DNA of 64,000 nucleotides from Pelagibius sp048268885. GTDB lineage: Bacteria; Pseudomonadota; Alphaproteobacteria; Kiloniellales; Kiloniellaceae. The translations under genes and the position numbers were made by a program. Where the stretch lies: assembly GCA_048268885.1 (NCBI GenBank), contig JBLWUP010000027.1, positions 12,663 through 76,662 of the forward strand, written 5' to 3'. Positions 44,147-52,711 of the stretch are shown one piece after another (position 1 is the first letter of the stretch; each line of letters opens with the position of its first letter). The notes below the pieces were generated by a model that ran no database searches, was not told the DNA's origin, and saw only the letters and a list, made by a program, of their open reading frames with translations.

Positions 44147-45712
44147 ATGGCCGACGATGCGAAACGCGGAGGTGGAACCTCCTTCAAGGACCGGCTGCTC
44201 GGCGGCGTCTTGAAGGTTGTCGCCGCGGTGCCGCCACTGCACCGCGTGGTGAACAGGCACCTCATCAACTCCTACGCCAACGCCGCCGGGTTCCGCCCGC
44301 GCGCCTTTTCCATGGCCGCCGACTACACCACCTGGCGCGGGCTGACCGACCGGCGCTATTCCGGCCGCCATCTGCCCGCCGCGCCCGCCTATAACGCCGC
44401 CCTGCCGCCGGCCGAAGAAGTGCTGAAGCTGTTCAAGAAGTCCGGCGACCTGCGCGCCCGCGACACCTCCCTGCTGTTCCCCTTCTTCGCCCAGTGGTTC
44501 ACCGACAGCTTCCTGCGCACCAAGTGGAAGAAACCGGAGACCCAGGATTTCGCCGAGAACGAAAGCAACCACGAAATCGACCTCTGCCAGATCTACGGTA
44601 TCACCGAAGAACAGACGGACATGCTGCGCGCCCGCGAAGGCGGCCGGCTGAAAAGCCAGATGATCAACGGCGAGGAGTTTCCCGCAGCGCTGTTCGAGGA
44701 ACGCGACGGCCAGATGGTGCTGCGCCCGGAGTTCGAGAATCTCTACAGCGAGGAGAACTTCAACCGCGTCTTCTCCAACGCCGACGACGCCCACAAGAAG
44801 AACAGCTTCGCCGTCGGCCTGGAGCACGGCAACTCGACCGTCGGCAACACGCTGATGAACACGCTCTTCCTGCGCGAGCACAACCGCATTGCCGGCGAAC
44901 TTCAGAAGGCGCACCCGGACTGGGACGACGAGCGCCTGTTCCAGACGGCGCGCAACATCTGCATCGTGCTCCTGCTGCGCATCGTCATCGGCGACTACAT
45001 CGTCCACATCGCGCCGGCGGAATTTCCGCTGATGGTCATCCCCGGCATGGCGGAGCAGGAGCGCTGGTACCGCAACAATTGGATCGCGGTGGAATTCGCC
45101 CTGCTCTACCGCTGGCACGACCTCATCCCCTCGACGGCGACCTTCAACGGCGAGACACGCGATTCCAGCGCCCTGCGCCACGGCAACGGCTGGCTGCTGG
45201 ACGTCGGCGTCGACCAGGTCTGCCGCGACGCCTCGCGCCAGCTCGCCGGCAAGATCACCCTGGGCAACACGCCGGACTTCCTTCTGAAGGTGAAGGAGAA
45301 CAGCCTGGCCATGGCCCGGCGCTGCGCGTTGGCGCCCTACAACGCCTACCGCGCACACTACGGCAAGAAGCCGATGCAGAGCTTCGAGGCCCTGACCCGC
45401 GACCCGGCCCTGGCCGCGAAGCTGAAGGCGGTCTACGGCGACATCGACAACCTGGAATGGTTCGTCGGCATCTTCGCCGAGGGCTACGACGACAAGGAGA
45501 TGATGGGCGAGCTGCTAAAGACCATGGTGGCCAACGACGCCTTCACCCAGGCGCTGACCAACCCGCTGCTCGCCGAGCGGGTCTACAACGCCGAGACCTT
45601 CTCGAAAGAAGGCATGGAGATCATCGAGAACACCAACAGCCTGGCCGACCTCATCCAGCGCAACACCGGCGTGAAGGACAAGGCCGAAGTCGGCTTCCAG
45701 ATCCGCGACTAG
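44147..45712 (+). CDS. Cyclooxygenase-like heme peroxidase family protein
   Basis: 521 residues of the animal-type heme peroxidase superfamily. Many blocks line up with vertebrate prostaglandin H synthase: 'FFAQWFTDSFLRTKW' (113-127), 'LFLREHNRIAGEL' (240-252), 'ERLFQTARNICI', and 'IAVEFALLYRWHDLIPS' (313-329). The last carries the catalytic Tyr (Tyr321) and proximal heme His (His324). The distal His of cyclooxygenases (FTH) aligns to Asp120 (FTD), while the neighbouring Gln116 is kept. A peroxidase half-reaction is therefore doubtful, and a fatty-acid oxygenase role is more likely. There is no signal peptide. GAGGGGAA precedes the ATG. Confidence 0.88.
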   Translation: MADDAKRGGGTSFKDRLLGGVLKVVAAVPPLHRVVNRHLINSYANAAGFRPRAFSMAADYTTWRGLTDRRYSGRHLPAAPAYNAALPPAEEVLKLFKKSGDLRARDTSLLFPFFAQWFTDSFLRTKWKKPETQDFAENESNHEIDLCQIYGITEEQTDMLRAREGGRLKSQMINGEEFPAALFEERDGQMVLRPEFENLYSEENFNRVFSNADDAHKKNSFAVGLEHGNSTVGNTLMNTLFLREHNRIAGELQKAHPDWDDERLFQTARNICIVLLLRIVIGDYIVHIAPAEFPLMVIPGMAEQERWYRNNWIAVEFALLYRWHDLIPSTATFNGETRDSSALRHGNGWLLDVGVDQVCRDASRQLAGKITLGNTPDFLLKVKENSLAMARRCALAPYNAYRAHYGKKPMQSFEALTRDPALAAKLKAVYGDIDNLEWFVGIFAEGYDDKEMMGELLKTMVANDAFTQALTNPLLAERVYNAETFSKEGMEIIENTNSLADLIQRNTGVKDKAEVGFQIRD

Positions 45713-45742
45713 GCTCTCAAAAATGCCGGAGTTTGTGGCACA

Positions 45743-45830
45743 TCCTTCGAGACGGCGCCCCCAAGGTCTTGGGCGCGCCTCCTCAGGATGAGGTCAGAGA
45801 CTGAAACGATTGACCCCATGCTGAGGATTG
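45743..45830. repeat. Dispersed palindrome, CCTTCGAGACGGC family, copy 2
   Basis: The block 'ccttcgagacggcgcccccaa' (in parts), 'cgcctcctcaggatgagg' and 'ccatgctgagg' matches copy 1. It follows the cyclooxygenase-like stop by about 30 bases. Confidence 0.7.
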
Positions 45831-45858
45831 AGATGCCCGGATTCTATCAAAGCCCCGG

Positions 45859-46008
45859 CTGTCGTCCCGGCACTTGATGCCGGGACCCATTGCCCTGGCC
45901 GATTGAACGGCCGTGGGGGCTTCGCACAGAGGATTGGCGTTCTCGGACCGATAGCCGATAACGCGCGGCTATCAATGGATCCCGGGGACAAGCCCCGGGA
46001 TGACAGCG
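45859..46008. repeat. Nested intergenic palindrome with two hairpins
   Basis: GTCCCGGCACTTGATGCCGGGAC-type stem at the left and CCCGGGGACAAGCCCCGGG at the right end the element; its centre is 'ggcgttctcggaccgatagccgata'. Elements of this kind are common in alphaproteobacterial gaps. No gene is present from 45713 to 46033. Confidence 0.6.
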
Positions 46009-46033
46009 GTGTTGGTGGAAGGCGGAAGGAAAA

Positions 46034-47050
46034 CTAGGCCAGCGCCTTGATCTGCTTCCACAGTTCGGCGTCGACGGAGAAACCGCGGTGCTGCGCGTGG
46101 TCAAGCGCCTCGCCCTTGGCGAGGCCGGGCAGATAGGCGCCTTCGTCGGCGGCGATCGCCTGCATCCACAGCTCGAGGCGCGCGGCGAAGCCCCCGTCGT
46201 CGTTGCCCGCGCTGCGCCGCGGATCGATCGCCAGCACGAAGAGGCCCGTCCCCGGCGAGGCCTTGCCCTTGTTGAAGGCGGGGGCCTCGCGCGACCAGGC
46301 GGCGCCGGTGAGTCCCGCCGCCAGCATCTCCACCATCAGCGCGATGTTGGCGCCGCGCGCACCGCCGAAGGGCAGCAGGCTGCCGGCCAGGGCCGCGCGG
46401 GCGTCGGTGGTCGGGTGGCCGGCGGGATCGAGCGCCCAGCCTTCCGGCAGTTCCCGGCCCGCCTCCGCCGAGGCGCGGATGGCGGCCAGCGAGGCGTTGC
46501 TGGACGATTGGTCGAGGACGATGGCGGCTTTCTCCTTGCCCGTCGGCACGGCGAAGGCCAGGGGGTTGGTGCAGAAAGCCGGCGTGCTGCCGCCGGAGAC
46601 CGCCATGACCGCCGGTCCGGCGTTGGCCGCGGCCAGGGCGGCCAGGGCGTGGTCCTCGGCCAGCTGGCGCACGAAGTAGCCCAGCGCACCGCAGGGATAG
46701 CCGTTGTGCAGGGCCAGCAGCGCGAGCCCCTGGCGCCGGGCGCCCTCGACCAGGCGCGGCAGGGCGCGCTCGAAGCCCAGGTGCGGCAGGCCCGCGGCGA
46801 CGTCGACACGGGTCAGGACGTCGGTGACGTCTTCGATCCGCGGCTCCGCCTCGCCCTGGATGCGCCCGGCGGCGAGAGCGTCGCCGTAGGTGAAGATGTG
46901 CCTCAAACCTACACCACGGTTGCCCTCGGCCTCCGCCGTCACCACCGCGCGGCCGCTCGCCGCCGCGTGTTCCGGCGAGGCGCCGGCGGCCTTCAGCGCG
47001 GCCACCGCGGCGGCCAGCGCTTCGTTGAAGCTGACGGTGATCTCGGCCAT
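46034..47050 (-). CDS. Ldh2-family (malate/lactate-type) dehydrogenase
   Basis: 338 residues of the Ldh_2 superfamily, which is unrelated to Rossmann LDH. Typical segments are 'EAEGNRGVGLRH', 'LALLALHNGYPCGALGYFV', 'NPLAFAVPTGKEKAAIVLDQS' and 'PEGWALDPAGHPTTDARAAL'. Such NAD(P)H enzymes act on malate, sulfolactate, ureidoglycolate or cyclic imines; the exact substrate is not readable. The next gene, an SDR enzyme, lies 26 bases upstream on the same strand, so the two are likely one catabolic operon. Confidence 0.88.
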   Translation of the reverse strand: MAEITVSFNEALAAAVAALKAAGASPEHAAASGRAVVTAEAEGNRGVGLRHIFTYGDALAAGRIQGEAEPRIEDVTDVLTRVDVAAGLPHLGFERALPRLVEGARRQGLALLALHNGYPCGALGYFVRQLAEDHALAALAAANAGPAVMAVSGGSTPAFCTNPLAFAVPTGKEKAAIVLDQSSSNASLAAIRASAEAGRELPEGWALDPAGHPTTDARAALAGSLLPFGGARGANIALMVEMLAAGLTGAAWSREAPAFNKGKASPGTGLFVLAIDPRRSAGNDDGGFAARLELWMQAIAADEGAYLPGLAKGEALDHAQHRGFSVDAELWKQIKALA

Positions 47051-47076
47051 GGGCCCTCCCCCCGCCGGGCCGGCCC

Positions 47077-47868
47077 TTATTCTTTCACCGGAACGGTGTA
47101 GTTCAGCGGCAGGCGGCCGCCGTCGGCGTAGATGGTCTGGCCGGTGACGTAGCTGGCATCCGAAGAGGCCAGGAAGACGGCGACGTTGCCCATCTCCTCC
47201 GGCTCGCCCAGGCGGCCCATCGGCGTGCGCGACATGAGGCGGTTCCAGGCGGCGGGATCGTTGTTCACCGCGCGCACCATCTCGGTATTGATCGAGCCCG
47301 GCCCGACGGCGTTCACGCGGATGCCCTTGTCGGCCAGCGCCAGCGCCATGACGTGGGTCAGCTGGTTCACGCCGCCCTTGGCGACGCAGTAGGGCGTGAT
47401 GGTGGGGATCGCGACCACGGCGTTGATGGAGGACATATTGACGATGGTCCCGCAGGTGCCGTCCGCGCGGGGGCCCTGCTGCACCATCTGGCGCGCCGCC
47501 GCCTGGCCGCAGAGGAAGACGCCCTTCAGGTTCACACGGATGACCGCGTCGAAGTCTTCCTCGGTGAAGTCCAGGAAGTCGGCGCCCTTCACGATCCCGG
47601 CGTTGGCGACCAGGCAGTCGATACGCCCGAAGGCCTTCACCGCGCCGTCGATCAGCGCGTCCACCTGCGCCTTGTCGCCGACGTCGCAGGCGATGAAGAC
47701 GGCTTCCGCGCCCTCGCCCTTCAGGCTCTTCAGCGCTTCCTCGCCCTTTGCCGCATCGATGTCCGACAGCACCACCTTGGCGCCCTCGGCGGCGAAGCGC
47801 CGGGCGCAGCCATAACCGATCCCCGCCGCCGCGCCGGTGATCACGACGACTTGGTCTTTCACGCGCAT
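47077..47868 (-). CDS. SDR-family oxidoreductase
   Basis: 263 residues with 'TGAAAGIGYG' cofactor motif, 'VANAG' and the Ser-Tyr-Lys centre in 'MSSINAVVAIPTITPYCVAK'. The C-terminus holds 'YVTGQTIYADGGRLPLNY'. Similar enzymes are glucose 1-dehydrogenase/BKR-type; substrate is unknown. It is upstream of the Ldh2-type gene in one transcript direction and separated from prpE by a composite repeat. Confidence 0.88.
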   Translation of the reverse strand: MRVKDQVVVITGAAAGIGYGCARRFAAEGAKVVLSDIDAAKGEEALKSLKGEGAEAVFIACDVGDKAQVDALIDGAVKAFGRIDCLVANAGIVKGADFLDFTEEDFDAVIRVNLKGVFLCGQAAARQMVQQGPRADGTCGTIVNMSSINAVVAIPTITPYCVAKGGVNQLTHVMALALADKGIRVNAVGPGSINTEMVRAVNNDPAAWNRLMSRTPMGRLGEPEEMGNVAVFLASSDASYVTGQTIYADGGRLPLNYTVPVKE

Positions 47869-47898
47869 AATTCTGGTCCTCTTACATTCTAGTTAGTT

Positions 47899-48062
47899 CC
47901 CTCTCCCCTGGCGGGAGAGGGCTGCGAAGCCTTGGCGAGGCACGAGCCTAGGCGAAGCTGGGTGAGGGGGAGTACGGCGTCGGCAGGCCCCCTCACCCAG
48001 CTACGGCTAAACTCGCGTCGCTCGTTAAGCCTGCGCAACCCTCTCCCACGTAGGGGAGAGGG
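47899..48062. repeat. Composite intergenic palindrome, CCCTCTCCC family, copy B
   Basis: Two half-elements face each other: 'ccctctcccctggcgggagag' with 'ggcgaagctgggtgaggggg' on the left, and 'ccccctcacccagctacgg' with 'ccctctcccacgtaggggag' on the right. Confidence 0.75.
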
Positions 48063-48075
48063 TCAAGGTGGCGCC

Positions 48076-49971
48076 TCAGCCGCCCTTCGGGTAGCCGATG
48101 CTGGACAGGGTCTCCTTGATCTCGTCGAGGATCGAGGGATCGTCGATGGTGGCCGGCACCTTCACCTCGCTGCCGTCGGCGATCTGGCGCATGGTGGCGC
48201 GCAGGATCTTGCCGGAGCGGGTCTTGGGCAGGCGCTTCACCACCGCGGCGGACTTGAAGGCCGCCACCGGGCCGATGCGGTCGCGCACCATCTGCACCAC
48301 TTCCTTGGTCACCTCGTTGGCCGGGTCGGCGCCGGCCTTCAGCACCAGGAAGCCGACCGGCAGCTGGCCTTTCAGCTGGTCGGCCACGCCGATGACGGCG
48401 CACTCGGCGACGTCCGGGTGGGCGGCCAGGACTTCCTCCATGGCGCCGGTCGAGAGCCGGTGTCCCGCCACGTTGATGATGTCGTCGGTGCGCGCCATGA
48501 CGTGGATGTAGCCGTCCTCGTCGATGATGCCGGCGTCGCCCGTTTCGTAGTAGCCGGGGAAGTTCTTCAGATAGGCGTTGTAATAGCGTTCCTTGGCGTT
48601 CCACAGCGTCGGGAAGCAGCCCGGCGGCATGGGCAGCTTGCCGGCCAGCGCGCCGATGGTGCCCGCCGGCACCTCGTGCCCGTCGGCGTCCAGCACCCGC
48701 AGGTCCCAGCCCGGCACGGGCCGCGTCGGCGAGCCCGGCTTCACGGGCAGGTATTCGATGCCCATGCAGTTGGCGGCGATGGACCAGCCGGTCTCCGTCT
48801 GCCACCAGTGGTCGATGACCGGCACCTGCAGCTTCTCCAGCGCCCATTCCAGGGTGTCGGGGTCGCAGCGCTCGCCGGCCAGGAACAGCACGCGGAAGTG
48901 CGAGAGGTCGTACTTGGTCAGGTACTCGGCCTCCGGGTCCTGCTGGCGGATCGCGCGGAAGGCCGTCGGTGCGGTGAAGAGGCTCACCACCTTGTGCTGC
49001 TCGATGACGCGCCAGAAGGCGCCCGGATCGGGGGTGCCGACCGGCTTGCCCTCGTAGATCACCGTGGTCGCGCCGTGCAGCAGCGGGGCGTAGCAGATGT
49101 AGGAGTGGCCGACCACCCAGCCGACGTCGGAGGCCGCCCAGTACACCTCCCCCGGCTCGATGTTGTAGATGTTCTTCATCGACCACTTCAGCGCCACCGC
49201 GTGGCCGCCATTGTCGCGCACGATGCCCTTGGGCTGGCCCGTGGTGCCGGAGGTGTAGAGGATGTAGAGCGGATCGGTCGCCTTCACCGGCACGCAGTCA
49301 TGGGGCTCGGCCGCTGCCACCGCCTCGTTCCAGTCGTGATCGCGCCCGGCCGTCATCTCCGCGTGCTCCTGCGGGCGCTGCAGGACGATGCAGAAGGCCG
49401 GCTTGTGGATCGCCATCTGGATGGCGGCGTCGAGCAGCGGCTTGTAGGGGATGACCCGCGCGCCCTCGATGCCGCAGGAGGCGGAGAGGATCGCCTTGGG
49501 CCGGGCGTCGTCGATGCGGGTCGCCAGCTCGTTGGCCGCGAAGCCGCCGAAGACGACGGAGTGGATCGCCCCAAGCCTTGCGCAGGCCAGCATGGCGACG
49601 AGGGCCTCGGGCACCATGGGCATGTAGATGATGACCCGGTCGCCCTTCTCGACCCCGCGCGACGCCAGCGCCCCGGCGCACCTGGCCACGGCGTCCTGGA
49701 GCTGCTTGTAGCTGAGGTGGCTGACCGTGTCCGTCACCGGGCTGTCGTAGATGATCGCCGGCTGATCGCCGCGCCCGTCCTTCACATGGCGGTCGACGGC
49801 GTTGTAGCAGGTGTTGAGGGTCCCACCGGCGAACCAGCGGTAGTAGGGCGGATCGGAGTCGTCCAGGACCTTGTCCCACTTCTCGATCCAGTGGATGTCC
49901 TCCGCCGCCTTGCCCCAGAACCCCTCAGGATCCGCCTTGGCGGCCTGGTAGACCTCGTCGAAACGCCCCAT
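48076..49971 (-). CDS. prpE: Propionyl-CoA synthetase
   Basis: 631 residues from ATG 49971, with GGGAG ahead; the longer frame to 50013 is weaker. It is an acetyl/propionyl-CoA synthetase of the ANL family: 'YTSGTTGQPKGIVRDNGGH' (P-loop), 'WWQTETGWSI', 'YYETGDAGIIDEDGYIHVMAR' and the C-terminal lysine motif 'PKTRSGKILRATM'. The combination 'IVRDNGGHAVALKWSM' favours PrpE over acetyl-CoA synthetase. It activates propionate with ATP. No methylcitrate-cycle genes are next to it. Confidence 0.92.
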   Translation of the reverse strand: MGRFDEVYQAAKADPEGFWGKAAEDIHWIEKWDKVLDDSDPPYYRWFAGGTLNTCYNAVDRHVKDGRGDQPAIIYDSPVTDTVSHLSYKQLQDAVARCAGALASRGVEKGDRVIIYMPMVPEALVAMLACARLGAIHSVVFGGFAANELATRIDDARPKAILSASCGIEGARVIPYKPLLDAAIQMAIHKPAFCIVLQRPQEHAEMTAGRDHDWNEAVAAAEPHDCVPVKATDPLYILYTSGTTGQPKGIVRDNGGHAVALKWSMKNIYNIEPGEVYWAASDVGWVVGHSYICYAPLLHGATTVIYEGKPVGTPDPGAFWRVIEQHKVVSLFTAPTAFRAIRQQDPEAEYLTKYDLSHFRVLFLAGERCDPDTLEWALEKLQVPVIDHWWQTETGWSIAANCMGIEYLPVKPGSPTRPVPGWDLRVLDADGHEVPAGTIGALAGKLPMPPGCFPTLWNAKERYYNAYLKNFPGYYETGDAGIIDEDGYIHVMARTDDIINVAGHRLSTGAMEEVLAAHPDVAECAVIGVADQLKGQLPVGFLVLKAGADPANEVTKEVVQMVRDRIGPVAAFKSAAVVKRLPKTRSGKILRATMRQIADGSEVKVPATIDDPSILDEIKETLSSIGYPKGG

Positions 49972-50007
49972 CTTGCTGTCGCTCCCTCTCGTCGGCACGC
50001 ACCTGGG

Positions 50008-50048
50008 CCTCACCCTGAGGAGCCGCCATCAGGCGGCGCCTCGAAGGG
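50008..50048. repeat. Dispersed palindrome, CCTTCGAGGCG family, copy 3 (short)
   Basis: 'cctcaccctgaggagccgcc' followed by 'aggcggcgcctcgaag' is a short inverted version of the family. The rest of the gap to 50310 shows no gene. Confidence 0.6.
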
Positions 50049-50310
50049 CGAGGCTGGGCGCCGTCGCCATCCATGGTCGCAGGCGGCTGCCTGCCGCGGA
50101 AACCCCGCGGCCCACCCGTCGTTGGTCTTGAGAATAGTCCCCGAAACCAGCGAAAAAAAGCCTAGGGAAATGGCGGCTTGAGGGCCGTGATTTAGGTCAA
50201 ACACCCCGCCAGCGGCCTCAACTGGCTCTACCGCCTCGCTGGCAAATGGTCCTTGCCGGATTGGAACCACATTCCTAGCCTCCGCCGACCGCAAGAGGGA
50301 GAACCCATTC

Positions 50311-50799
50311 ATGTCCGGCACCATCATCATCCGCCCGCCCCGCCCCAAAGACCACGACCAGTGGCTTGCCCTCTGGCACGCCTACAACGTCTTCTACGGG
50401 CACGCCTGGGGGACGGCGGGCGAGCCGCCGGTGGAGCCCGACGTGACGGCGGCGACCTGGGGGCGGCTGCATGACGGCGGCCAGCCGCTGTGGGGACTGG
50501 TGGCGGAAGACGAGGACGGCACCCTGCTGGGCTTCACCCACTACCTCTATCACCTGAGTACCAACGTCCTGGGGTCGCTGTGCTACCTGGAGGACCTCTT
50601 CACCGCCGAGGCGGCGCGCGGCAAGGGCGTCGGGCGGGCACTGATCGAAGGGGTCTGCGAGGCGGCGACGGCGGCCGGCGCGAAGCGCGTCTACTGGCAG
50701 ACGCAAGGCGACAACGCGACGGCGCGGCGGCTCTACGACGGCGTGGCCCAGAACAGCGGCGCCATTATCTACGAGCGAGAGATCGCGGGCGGCCGCTAG
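50311..50799 (+). CDS. GNAT-family N-acetyltransferase
   Basis: 162 residues. The acetyl-CoA site is 'LFTAEAARGKGVGRALIEGV' (about 95-114), with the (R/Q)xxGxG/A pattern. 'VYWQTQGDNATARRLYDGV' is the usual fourth motif, where the Tyr acts as acid. The substrate is unknown. A GAGGGAG-type ribosome site precedes the ATG (agagggagaa). It stands alone between repeats. Confidence 0.88.
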   Translation: MSGTIIIRPPRPKDHDQWLALWHAYNVFYGHAWGTAGEPPVEPDVTAATWGRLHDGGQPLWGLVAEDEDGTLLGFTHYLYHLSTNVLGSLCYLEDLFTAEAARGKGVGRALIEGVCEAATAAGAKRVYWQTQGDNATARRLYDGVAQNSGAIIYEREIAGGR

Positions 50800-50905
50800 G
50801 TGGGCTCATCCGCAATCCCCCTCACTCCCGCGAGACTTCGGGCTCACCGCCTCCCTAATCCTCCCCCATGAAGGGGCAGGGAATGGCAAGCGCGGCACTT
50901 ATTTT

Positions 50906-51057
50906 CCCTCTCCCCTGGTGGGAGAGGGAGGGGCCCGCGTCAGCGGGAGGGTGAGGGGGGCCTAGGCACCGCTAGCGCTCCCCCTCACCCAGCTTCGCCT
51001 AAACGCGAACGCCGTTCGCGCAAGGCTGCGCAACCCTCTCCCACGTAGGGGAGAGGG
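50906..51057. repeat. Composite intergenic palindrome, CCCTCTCCC family, copy C
   Basis: The copy contains 'ccctctcccctggtgggagag', 'ccccctcacccagcttcgcc' and 'ccctctcccacgtaggggag'. It fills most of the 415-base gap after the GNAT gene; the rest is featureless. Confidence 0.75.
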
Positions 51058-51214
51058 CTTCCGGCGCGGCAACTTACCGCAGTGCGGCAAAATGCCCTGC
51101 GACGCTTTTGCAAATCGATCGCAGAGGGGGCAGGCCCTATATCCGGGGGGCCTGACTGGCACATCAGAACAACAAGAAACACCTCCCCCAACTGCAAGGC
51201 TGGACCCCTACCCC

Positions 51215-51928
51215 ATGCGTCATCTTCCCTACGTTATCGGCCTCTTCATGCTGCTGCCCTTTGCGGTGTGGCTGGGCCTCGACCTCACCCTGCTGCCGGG
51301 CTCGACCCGGAACCTGGACCTGCCGCTGGTGGCCGTGCTGACCGCGACCTGCCTGCCGGTGCTGGCCTGGTTCTTCCTGGTGAACCTGGGCTTCATCGCC
51401 AACTCCATGAGCGGCGCCGACGAGTTCGCGCGGCCGCAGAACACGCCCGTGCGCCTGGTCATCGCCGCCCTGCCGTGGATCTCCCTGCTCGGCAGCATCG
51501 CCAGCGTGCCGCTGCTGGCCGCCCAGGGACTCGCGACGCCCCTGCTGGCGCTGCCGCCGCTGGTCGGCGGGCTGATCTTCTTCGCCATCCGCTTCGGCGA
51601 GAAGGCGCGCACGCACGACCGCGAGCGCCTGCGCGTGAAGGCCGCGCAGGAAACCCGGCAGGCCACCGCCGCCCGGCCGCAGCGCAGCCCCGCGCGCAAG
51701 GCGCTGGGCGCCGTCGTGCTGCGGGCCTTCTTCCTGGTGCCCGTGCTCGGCTGGCTGCTGAAGGACGCGGTGAACGGCCGCGAGAGCGCCCGGATCTTCT
51801 TCGCGGTGAACTGCGTCCTGCTGCTGGCCGCCGCCGTCGCCGTCTTCGGCTATCCGGTGCTCATCGTCGCCGCGCTGGCCATGGTGCCGGTGGTCTTCGC
51901 CAGCCTCTTCGTGCTGACCTGGAGCTAG
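51215..51928 (+). CDS. Hypothetical polytopic membrane protein
   Basis: 237 residues from ATG 51215; a frame from 51092 adds 41 residues with no hydrophobic pattern. Helices lie at about 7-27, 38-62, 82-100, 105-130, 165-188, 195-214 and 217-235. A charged stretch at 138-160 includes 'HDRERLRVKAAQETRQATAA'. I recognise no family. Both flanks are composite palindromes. Confidence 0.65.
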   Translation: MRHLPYVIGLFMLLPFAVWLGLDLTLLPGSTRNLDLPLVAVLTATCLPVLAWFFLVNLGFIANSMSGADEFARPQNTPVRLVIAALPWISLLGSIASVPLLAAQGLATPLLALPPLVGGLIFFAIRFGEKARTHDRERLRVKAAQETRQATAARPQRSPARKALGAVVLRAFFLVPVLGWLLKDAVNGRESARIFFAVNCVLLLAAAVAVFGYPVLIVAALAMVPVVFASLFVLTWS

Positions 51929-51937
51929 GCGCCGATA

Positions 51938-52083
51938 CCCTCTCCCCTTGTGGGAGAGGGTTGCGCAGGCTTAGCGAGCGTAAGCGAGCTTAGCCGGAGC
52001 TGGGTGAGGGCCCCCTGCCGACGTCGCCTTCCCCCTCACCCTCCCGCTTTGCGGGCCCCTCCCTCTCCCGCCAGGGGAGAGGG
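51938..52083. repeat. Composite intergenic palindrome, CCCTCTCCC family, copy D
   Basis: The element runs from 'ccctctccccttgtgggagag' through 'ggagctgggtgagg' and 'ccccctcaccctcccg' to 'ccctctcccgccaggggag'. It is the fourth copy in the window and the third within 4.2 kb. Confidence 0.75.
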
Positions 52084-52112
52084 TTTGGCACCGCCGCCCT
52101 TTCCTCTTGGCC

Positions 52113-52604
52113 CTAGCTTCCGGGCAGCAGGTGCCGCTCGGCCTCGGCCCAGCTTTCCACCCGCGTCACCTGGGGCAACAGCGCCGCGTGCCTCGCCACC
52201 TCTTCCTCCCAAGGGCGGAAGAGAAAGCGCCGCGGCACCGTCTCCAGGTAGCCCAGCACCTCCAGCCGGTCGTCGATGAAATGGGTGATCCCCAGATCCC
52301 GGCAGATCGGCGCCTTGTCCTGCCGCTTGCGGCAGAAGTGGAGGCGTTCCGGCGCGAGGCCGCTCCGCGCGTAGACCCGGTGGTGGTCGAGCCACTCCCG
52401 CGTCTTCCGCTCGGTGCGCGCGCCGCACTTCGACACCAGAAAGATGTCCTCGCCGAAGCGTTCGTCGTGCAGCCGGCGCAGCGCCTCGACCGCCCCGGGC
52501 AAGGCCGGGGTCATGAGGTAGTTGTCACTGAAAAACGAGGTATCGGCGGAGGCGCTGGCGCCTTCGATGATCACGCCGCCGATATCCACTCCCAAACGTT
52601 CCAT
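52113..52604 (-). CDS. HAD-like protein with altered motif I
   Basis: 163 residues from ATG 52604; the frame to 52652 is a weaker start. HAD motifs are visible: motif I 'GVDIGGVI' (Asp7), motif II 'FLVSKCG', motif III Lys in 'KRQDKAP', motif IV 'HFIDDRLEVL'. The second motif I Asp (DxD) is Gly9, so the acid/base group normally needed for phosphatase action is missing. It could be a dephosphorylation-deficient or binding protein. The substrate is unknown. Confidence 0.75.
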   Translation of the reverse strand: MERLGVDIGGVIIEGASASADTSFFSDNYLMTPALPGAVEALRRLHDERFGEDIFLVSKCGARTERKTREWLDHHRVYARSGLAPERLHFCRKRQDKAPICRDLGITHFIDDRLEVLGYLETVPRRFLFRPWEEEVARHAALLPQVTRVESWAEAERHLLPGS

Positions 52605-52711
52605 TGTTCCTGTTCCATTTTTTCTCTTCGCCGGTAACGGGGCCGGAACCACCTGTCGTCAGATGTTCCCGGCCCCGCCGGCAGTCCGGTGGATCGCCGG
52701 CCTTCGCCTGC

